11,251 nt of DNA from Chitinophagales bacterium (GTDB lineage: Bacteria > Bacteroidota > Bacteroidia > Chitinophagales > UBA8649): assembly GCA_016777395.1 (NCBI GenBank), contig JADHRO010000049.1, positions 1 to 11,251 on the forward strand, read 5' to 3'. The stretch's first letter is position 1. Each line of letters starts with the position of its first letter. The position numbers and the translations under genes were made by a program. The notes under the pieces are model-generated. The model did not search any database. It was not told where the DNA came from and saw only the letters and a list, made by a program, of their open reading frames with translations. Positions 6,512 to 11,251 of this stretch are shown here, piece after piece.

Positions 6512-7522
6512 GTGAAAATTGCAGCTTCTCTTTATTCTTCAAGTCTTCAAGATCTACCTTCATTGGTTCATGAGTTGGATGCTTTGCCGGTGGATTTCTT
6601 TCATGTCGATTGTTTTGAAGGGGAAGAGCAAAAAGTTGTAAAGGACATACGTGCTATTCAAGGAATATCTTCCAAGCCGATCGATTTGCATGCCATAGCG
6701 TCCAACAGTGAATCAGTTTTTCAATTAGCCAAGGAACTTGGTGTTAAGCAATTGACCTTGCAACTAGAAAATATCAGGGATACCTTGATTATCCCCACGG
6801 ATAAAGGGTATAAGTTTGGTTTAGCAATTACAAACACGACTAATTTAGGTGTTTTGCAAGCTTATGAAGGAGAATTGGATTATATCTTGCTAATGACAAC
6901 TATACCTGGTAAATCAGGAGGTAAATTTGAGAAATCTAGTTTTGATCGAATCCGTCAATGTAAGCGACAATATCCTAATATCCCTGTTTATGTAGATGGT
7001 GGAATTAATGCAGAAGTATCTTTCGTGCTTCGATTGTTAGGGGTTAGTCAGGCTGTTTCAGGTTCATTTCTTGTCAATCACGATAATGTCGCACAAGCTT
7101 TAGCCGATTTGCGCTTTCATCAAAAAGGCTCTTCTTTTTTGGTGCAAGATTTTATGTTGGATAAACAATCACTGCCTATTTTAAACCCATCCATATGCTC
7201 GGTAAAAGAAATTATTGAGGCCTTGGATTCATTCGGAATGGGGTTTGTACTGTTTGAGGAAAATGATACGATTTTGGGAGTTTGCAGTAATGCGGATTTT
7301 AGAAAAGGAGTTTTAAAAAATATTGATAATTTAGATAGTTTATCGGTTAAGGATATGATAAATAAGTCGCCCATCTATTTAAATGAAAAAGCAAGTACTT
7401 ATGAGATGATTTCTCTAATCAAGAAATATAGTTTTCCTATTTTGTTTTTACCAATAATTGATGACAAAAAGGCTTTGAAAGGTGTGATTACATTTAATGA
7501 ATTAATTAAAGGAGAAGGCTAA
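6512..7522 (+). CDS. Ribulose-phosphate 3-epimerase-like barrel fused to a CBS-domain pair
   Basis: The product has 336 residues. Residues 1-205 align with ribulose-5-phosphate 3-epimerase (Rpe). The start MKIAASLYSS matches the Rpe opening MKIAPSILS, which supports the GTG start; a stop lies at 6500-6502. All four expected metal/catalytic positions are present: H31 and D33 (HVD), H60 (DLH) and D162 (VDGGI). The phosphate-site segments MTTIPGKSGGKF (usually MTVNPGFGGQKF) and SGSFLV are recognisable but altered. Residues about 220-268 and 279-334 form two CBS domains. The first has GVCSNADFRKGV, close to the GVFTDGDLRR element of KdsD/GutQ, and the second ends GVITFNELIKG. CBS pairs usually bind adenine nucleotides and regulate the attached enzyme. 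The next gene, DAHP synthase, starts 24 bases downstream. Rpe activity, or a related sugar-phosphate epimerase activity, is inferred; nucleotide control is inference. Confidence 0.85.
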   Translation: MKIAASLYSSSLQDLPSLVHELDALPVDFFHVDCFEGEEQKVVKDIRAIQGISSKPIDLHAIASNSESVFQLAKELGVKQLTLQLENIRDTLIIPTDKGYKFGLAITNTTNLGVLQAYEGELDYILLMTTIPGKSGGKFEKSSFDRIRQCKRQYPNIPVYVDGGINAEVSFVLRLLGVSQAVSGSFLVNHDNVAQALADLRFHQKGSSFLVQDFMLDKQSLPILNPSICSVKEIIEALDSFGMGFVLFEENDTILGVCSNADFRKGVLKNIDNLDSLSVKDMINKSPIYLNEKASTYEMISLIKKYSFPILFLPIIDDKKALKGVITFNELIKGEG

Positions 7523-7546
7523 GCTATTTTCCTAAAACAAGTATTT

Positions 7547-8542
7547 ATGATTTTACATTTAAACAAAACAGTAAGTTTAGCCGAGGCACAAAGTATAGCG
7601 AATGAGCTGAAAGCAATTCTAATAGAGAAGGATGAAATTGTATTGGTTAGTCCTTCAAAATTGCAAGAGTTGCCGAGTCATCTAAAGGATAAAGTGACTA
7701 AAGCCATTGCTGTTCCTAACGATATCCAATTAGCAAGTAAGCAGTACTTAAAAGAAACTAGAAAGATTAAATTTCCAAATTTTGAAATCGGAGGCGACAG
7801 TAACTCAACACTCATGATAACTGGTCCCTGCAGTGTAGAAACGCCATTACAAATTGAGCAAGCTGCAAAATATTGTGTATCTCAAGGAGTAAAAGTTTTG
7901 CGCGCAGGGTGTTACAAGCCGAGGACCTCTCCATATAGTTTTCAAGGTTTAGGCCTCGAAGGGCTTAAGTTGTTGGCTGAAATGCGAGAAAAATATGGTT
8001 TACATATCATTACTGAAGTCAGAGACTCTAGTCATGTTGATGAGGTTATAGCGCATACAGACATTATACAAATTGGCGCTAAAGCGATGTATGACCATGG
8101 GATATTGAAGCGTTGTGGTAAAGCAAATAAACCGGTATTGTTAAAAAGAGGTTTTGGTTCTACCTTGCAAGAGTTTGTGCAAGCAGCCGAGTTTATTCTC
8201 TCTGGCGGAAATGATCAAGTGATTTTGTGTGAAAGAGGTATTCGCACGTTTGAAACCAATACAAGATTTACCTTGGATTTGTGCGGTGTTTCTTTTCTCA
8301 AGGAAAAAACAAACTTACCTATCATTTTAGACCCTAGTCATGCAATGGGATACGCATATGGCGTAGCAGATTTAGCAAGGGCATGCGTGGCTATGGGCGT
8401 AGAGGGTTTATTGATTGAATCTCATCCCACTCCAAAGGAAGCGTGGAGTGATGCCGCTCAGCAGCTTAATTTTGATGAGTTCGCAGAGTTAATGGCAAGT
8501 TTAAAACCCGTAGCGCAAGCTGTAGGCCGCAAATTGGTCTAA
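7547..8542 (+). CDS. aroF: 3-deoxy-7-phosphoheptulonate (DAHP) synthase, type I-beta
   Basis: It catalyses PEP + erythrose-4-phosphate to DAHP, the first shikimate-pathway step, in the cytosol. At 331 residues it matches the Thermotoga/Bacillus AroF-like class. An N-terminal domain of about 75 residues probably corresponds to the ferredoxin-like regulatory domain that binds Tyr/Phe in Thermotoga, though it is divergent here. Next come GPCSVE (C95), KPRTSPYSFQG (K124, R126), LLKRG (K200, R201), CERGIRT (R233), DPSH (H265), IESHP (E291) and SDAAQQL (D302). The four metal ligands C95, H265, E291 and D302 keep the family spacing exactly. One oddity is the usual GARNMQN, which reads GAKAMYD, so the Arg that contacts PEP phosphate is K179. 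KDO-8-phosphate synthase is excluded by the KPRTSP motif and the DAHPS-type core. It sits 24 bases after the epimerase-CBS gene and 19 before the CvfB-like gene, consistent with one operon. Confidence 0.95.
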   Translation: MILHLNKTVSLAEAQSIANELKAILIEKDEIVLVSPSKLQELPSHLKDKVTKAIAVPNDIQLASKQYLKETRKIKFPNFEIGGDSNSTLMITGPCSVETPLQIEQAAKYCVSQGVKVLRAGCYKPRTSPYSFQGLGLEGLKLLAEMREKYGLHIITEVRDSSHVDEVIAHTDIIQIGAKAMYDHGILKRCGKANKPVLLKRGFGSTLQEFVQAAEFILSGGNDQVILCERGIRTFETNTRFTLDLCGVSFLKEKTNLPIILDPSHAMGYAYGVADLARACVAMGVEGLLIESHPTPKEAWSDAAQQLNFDEFAELMASLKPVAQAVGRKLV

Positions 8543-8561
8543 TATTTAAAATTAAGGTCGA

Positions 8562-9398
8562 ATGGAAATTGGAAAATACCACATACTTAAAGTATTAAGA
8601 GAAACTAGCGTGGGTCTTTTTTTGGGAAATGAGCAAGACGAAGATGTCCTGCTTCCTAATAAGTTCGTCCTGCCTGCTTTTAAAATTGATGACGAAGTAA
8701 AGGTTTTTGTTTATTTAGACAGCGATGAAAGAATTACGGCAACTACGCAAGTTCCAGAAATCGTTTGCGGTGGCTACGCATTTTTGGAAGTTGCATATAT
8801 GACTCCTGTTGGTGCCTTTATGAATTGGAATATAGATAAACAACTTTTAGTTCCGTTTCAAGAGCAGAAATCTAAAATGCAAGAAGGAGAGTATCATCTG
8901 GTTCATATGCATGTGGATGAAAAGAGCAATCGCTTGGTTGGTAGCTCAAAATGGGAAAAATTCATGAGTAAGGATACAGGTGATTTAAAAGACCTAGATG
9001 AAGTAGATATAATGGTGCTTGGAGAATCTCCTTTGGGATTTAACTGCATTGTCAATGAAAAACATCTCGGATTAGCTTATCAAAATGAGAATTTCAAAGA
9101 AGTAAGCACCGGTATGCGAATGAAGGCCTATATCAAGCAAGTTAGAAAAGATGGAAAATTGGATTTGTTGTTTGAAAAACCAGGTATTGCTAGCTTGGAA
9201 AACCATGCTGAAAAAATCTTAGGTATCCTGCGCAAAAATGGGGGTTTCTTAGCTTTCCACGATAAGAGTGACCCTAAAGATGTTCAGGAAGTTTTGCAAA
9301 TGAGTAAAAAAGCGTTTAAGCGAGTAATCGGTAATTTATATAAGCAGCACTTAATCGAGTTGGCTGATGACGGAATCAAACTAGTGGATAAGGAATAG
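8562..9398 (+). CDS. cvfB: CvfB/YitL-family S1 RNA-binding protein
   Basis: This encodes 278 residues, the usual length for the CvfB family. In the characterised Gram-positive members, three S1-type beta-barrels are followed by a C-terminal winged helix that binds RNA. The same order can be read here: S1-like segments at about 1-65 (opening IGKYHILKVLRETSVGLFL), 70-135 (GGYAFLEVAYMTPVGAFMNW) and 145-210 (DEVDIMVLGESPLGFNCIV), then a winged helix at about 215-278 (AEKILGILRKNGGFLAFHD, ending in a short wing IELADDGIKLV). It is cytosolic. The likely role is post-transcriptional regulation; CvfB influences virulence gene expression in Staphylococcus, but the Bacteroidota role is not known to me. 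It starts 19 bases after aroF, and its stop is 6 bases before the DUF2797 gene, so all are probably on one transcript. Family call confident. Confidence 0.9.
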   Translation: MEIGKYHILKVLRETSVGLFLGNEQDEDVLLPNKFVLPAFKIDDEVKVFVYLDSDERITATTQVPEIVCGGYAFLEVAYMTPVGAFMNWNIDKQLLVPFQEQKSKMQEGEYHLVHMHVDEKSNRLVGSSKWEKFMSKDTGDLKDLDEVDIMVLGESPLGFNCIVNEKHLGLAYQNENFKEVSTGMRMKAYIKQVRKDGKLDLLFEKPGIASLENHAEKILGILRKNGGFLAFHDKSDPKDVQEVLQMSKKAFKRVIGNLYKQHLIELADDGIKLVDKE

Positions 9399-9404
9399 GT
9401 TTTT

Positions 9405-10208
9405 ATGAAACATTCTATATACACCCATCTCTCTAAAATGTATACTTCATTGGATGGCGAAGTGCAATATTACTTACGCCATGATGGAGGAAAACTGCAT
9501 CTAAACCCGTTAATAGGTAAAGCTATTGAGGTAAATTTTGATGGAGTTATTAATTGTATGATTTGCGGCAAAAAGACGAAAAAATCTTTTGGTAATGGGG
9601 CTTGTTATTCTTGTTTCATGAATGCTCCGGAAGCTTCACCCTGTATTATTCATCCCGAATTATGTGAAGCTCATCTTGGTAAGGGCCGAAATCCTGAGTG
9701 GGAAGACCAACATCATAATCAAGAGCACATAGTTTATTTGGCTAAGTCTTCAGCCATTAAAATCGGGATTACACGAAAAACGCAATTACCCACACGATGG
9801 ATTGATCAAGGAGCTAGTGAGGCAATTATTTTGGCAGAGGTGCCTTATCGACAACTCGCAGGGGCTATTGAAGTCCAACTCAAAGAGTTTTTCACGGATA
9901 AAACGAATTGGCAACGTATGCTGAAAAATGAGCTTAGTGACTTGGATTTGTTAGCGGTTAAAGAAGAGGCTCTTGAACATTATTTAGATGAAGCGTATTA
10001 TGAATATATTTCAGATGAGGATGAGATTACAAAAATTGTATATCCGGTTAATCATTTTCCCAATAAAGTGAAAAGTGTTAAACTGGACAAAGAGCCTATT
10101 ATTGAAAGCGTTTTAGAAGGTATAAAAGGACAGTACCTATATTTAGAGAATGGTCAGGTAATTAATATTCGCAATCACAGTGGATACTTGGTGAATATTC
10201 AATTTTAA
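9405..10208 (+). CDS. DUF2797 protein with cysteine cluster and GIY-YIG-like core
   Basis: The 267-residue product matches DUF2797 (PF10977) by its conserved stretches: C-x2-C ... G-x-CY-x2-C (C51, C54, C67, C70), then C80 and C87 in PELCEAH, VYLA, KIGITR, RWIDQGA, DKTNW and GIKGQYL. The Cys set looks like a zinc-binding treble-clef or ribbon. Behind it, Y111 (VYLA), G121 (KIGIT), R131 (PTRW), E156 (AIEV) and N168 (TNW) occur in the order and rough spacing of the catalytic residues of GIY-YIG nucleases (Y...YIG...R...E...N). This suggests a zinc-anchored nuclease or a relative, but the activity is inference. The C-terminal about 35 residues (GQYLYLENGQVINIR) look like a small beta structure. 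There is no signal peptide, so it is cytosolic. It lies 6 bases after cvfB and is the last gene of the cluster. Family call firm; function not established. Confidence 0.88.
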   Translation: MKHSIYTHLSKMYTSLDGEVQYYLRHDGGKLHLNPLIGKAIEVNFDGVINCMICGKKTKKSFGNGACYSCFMNAPEASPCIIHPELCEAHLGKGRNPEWEDQHHNQEHIVYLAKSSAIKIGITRKTQLPTRWIDQGASEAIILAEVPYRQLAGAIEVQLKEFFTDKTNWQRMLKNELSDLDLLAVKEEALEHYLDEAYYEYISDEDEITKIVYPVNHFPNKVKSVKLDKEPIIESVLEGIKGQYLYLENGQVINIRNHSGYLVNIQF

Positions 10209-10283
10209 ACTCAATTAAGGAATAGGAATCTTCTTATTTCCTCACTTTCCAAGCGATCTGCTAAGAAAAAATCAATTGCAGCT

Positions 10284-10314
10284 ATTTAAGGAAGTTTGTG
10301 CTTAAATTTTTTTT
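10284..10314 (+). terminator. Candidate intrinsic terminator after the DUF2797 gene
   Basis: ATTTAAG (10284-10290) pairs with CTTAAAT (10301-10307) around a 10-base loop, followed by a run of eight T (10307-10314). The stem is short and AT-rich, so termination may be weak. A second, bulged hairpin, AGGAATA/TATTTCCT (10218-10242), lies just after the stop codon without a T run. The gap to the convergent pyrG gene is 111 bases and holds nothing else. For pyrG on the minus strand no T run directly follows either stem. Confidence 0.4.
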
Positions 10315-10319
10315 CCTGC

Positions 10320-11251
10320 TCAAGCGTTTTTCAACTGCATCTTGTTTTGGCAGGATAAAGCCGCTTTTACAAAACCCTTAAATAAGGGGTGAGGATAAGC
10401 TACCGTGCTCTTATATTCAGGGTGAAACTGAACACCAATAAAAAATGGGTGTTCTTTTACTTCCATAATTTCTACCAAGTTTGATTCGGGGTTAAAGCCT
10501 GTTGCTTGCATACCCTTAGCTTCAAACTGGGCTAAATAATCATTGTTAAACTCGAAACGATGCCGATGACGTTCATTAATCTGATTTGATCCATAAAGTT
10601 CTGCTGCCAAGGTATTATCATGAAGCGCACATGTATAAGAACCTAATCGCATGGTCCCGCCTTTATCCTCAATCTCGAGCTGGTCGTCCATTAAATTGAT
10701 TACCGCATGAGGAGTTTTTGGATTCATTTCAAGGGAATGTGCTTCACTTAAGCCTAAGACATTTCGTGCAAATTCAATAACCGCACATTGCATACCTAGA
10801 CATATACCAAAAAATGGAATTTTATTTTCTCTTGCATATTTGATGGCGTTAATTTTACCCTCAATCCCTCTATCCCCAAATCCAGGTGCGACTAGTATCC
10901 CACTCAACTCAGTAAGAGATTCTTGCATGTTTTCAGCATCTAGATCTCCACTATGAATAGGAATAACATCGACTTTACATTGATGCTCAACTCCTGCATG
11001 TTTAAATGCTTCGTTGATGGATATGTAGGCATCTTGAAGTTCTACATATTTGCCTATTAATCCAATTTTGACCTGTTTTATGGGGCTGTTAATTTTTTCT
11101 ACAAATGTTTTCCAATCCTCAAAATTAGAACTTCCTTGGAAAGGCAAATTTAATTTTCTTAATGCAGTGGTATCTGCTTTTTCCTCTTCCATCAGCATGG
11201 GTACATGATAAATAGAAGGGGCATCAATTGCTTCAATAACACTGTCTATAT
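10320..11251 (-). CDS. pyrG: CTP synthase, C-terminal part (5' end beyond window)
   Basis: It converts UTP to CTP using glutamine and ATP, the last step of de novo pyrimidine synthesis. The frame is open to the right edge, so 309 residues plus the stop are visible out of a normal length of about 540. The internal ATG at 11198 is not the start, because the residues before it (SVIEAIDAPSIYHVP) are standard CTP synthase sequence. The visible part covers the end of the synthase domain, the linker (IGLIGKYVELQDAYISI) and the whole class I glutamine amidotransferase domain. The latter has VAPGFGDRGIEGK, the nucleophile Cys in GICLGMQ, the conserved ERHRHRFEFNN and the catalytic His/Glu in FHPEY. 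It is intact as far as visible. It converges on the DUF2797 gene and belongs to a different transcript from the aromatic cluster. Confidence 0.97.
   Translation of the reverse strand, partial: IDSVIEAIDAPSIYHVPMLMEEEKADTTALRKLNLPFQGSSNFEDWKTFVEKINSPIKQVKIGLIGKYVELQDAYISINEAFKHAGVEHQCKVDVIPIHSGDLDAENMQESLTELSGILVAPGFGDRGIEGKINAIKYARENKIPFFGICLGMQCAVIEFARNVLGLSEAHSLEMNPKTPHAVINLMDDQLEIEDKGGTMRLGSYTCALHDNTLAAELYGSNQINERHRHRFEFNNDYLAQFEAKGMQATGFNPESNLVEIMEVKEHPFFIGVQFHPEYKSTVAYPHPLFKGFVKAALSCQNKMQLKNA

Noticed and set aside
10320..11198. pyrG starting at the ATG at 11198
   Set aside because: The frame continues upstream to the window edge with conserved CTP synthase residues, so this Met is internal and the gene is cut by the window.

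Overview
The window looks like a chromosomal segment of a Bacteroidota bacterium. The sequence is AT-rich. Upstream regions lack Shine-Dalgarno sequences but carry matches to the Bacteroidota promoter -7 box TAnnTTTG. The gene families also fit: a very large secreted TPR protein paired with an outer-membrane barrel, a duplicated DUF1599 protein and a DUF2797 protein. Nothing visible fixes the order or genus. No transposase, phage gene, tRNA, rRNA or CRISPR array was found.

Layout. Positions 1-3915 (minus strand) hold a two-gene envelope operon: a 1037-residue TPR protein with a signal peptide, followed 8 bases later by an outer-membrane beta-barrel protein that runs off the left edge. Positions 3916-4360 are non-coding as far as can be seen and end in a good Bacteroidota promoter. 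That promoter serves a small P-loop kinase (4361-4936, plus), which converges on and overlaps by 8 bases a DUF1599 protein (4929-5483, minus). DUF1599 diverges from folP (5527-6375, plus) across 43 bases packed with overlapping promoter-like elements. After a 136-base gap comes a tight plus-strand cluster (6512-10208): a ribulose-phosphate-3-epimerase-like barrel fused to two CBS domains, a type I-beta DAHP synthase (aroF), a CvfB-type S1 RNA-binding protein, and a DUF2797 protein. The last gene (10320-11251, minus) is the C-terminal part of CTP synthase (pyrG), cut by the right edge.

How the genes may work together. The epimerase-like enzyme acts on pentose phosphates if its family assignment holds, and these feed erythrose-4-phosphate. 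DAHP synthase condenses erythrose-4-phosphate with PEP to start the shikimate pathway. Chorismate from that pathway yields p-aminobenzoate, the co-substrate of FolP just upstream. The CBS pair on the epimerase suggests nucleotide-responsive control. This metabolic logic is inference from families and gene order. CvfB and DUF2797 look like co-transcribed information-processing genes.

Most interesting points: the epimerase-CBS fusion next to DAHP synthase; an ordered GIY-YIG-like residue set behind a cysteine-rich region in the DUF2797 protein; the compressed kinase/DUF1599/folP region, with stop codons shared in one palindrome and TTG starts on both divergent genes; and the giant TPR/barrel pair of unknown role.
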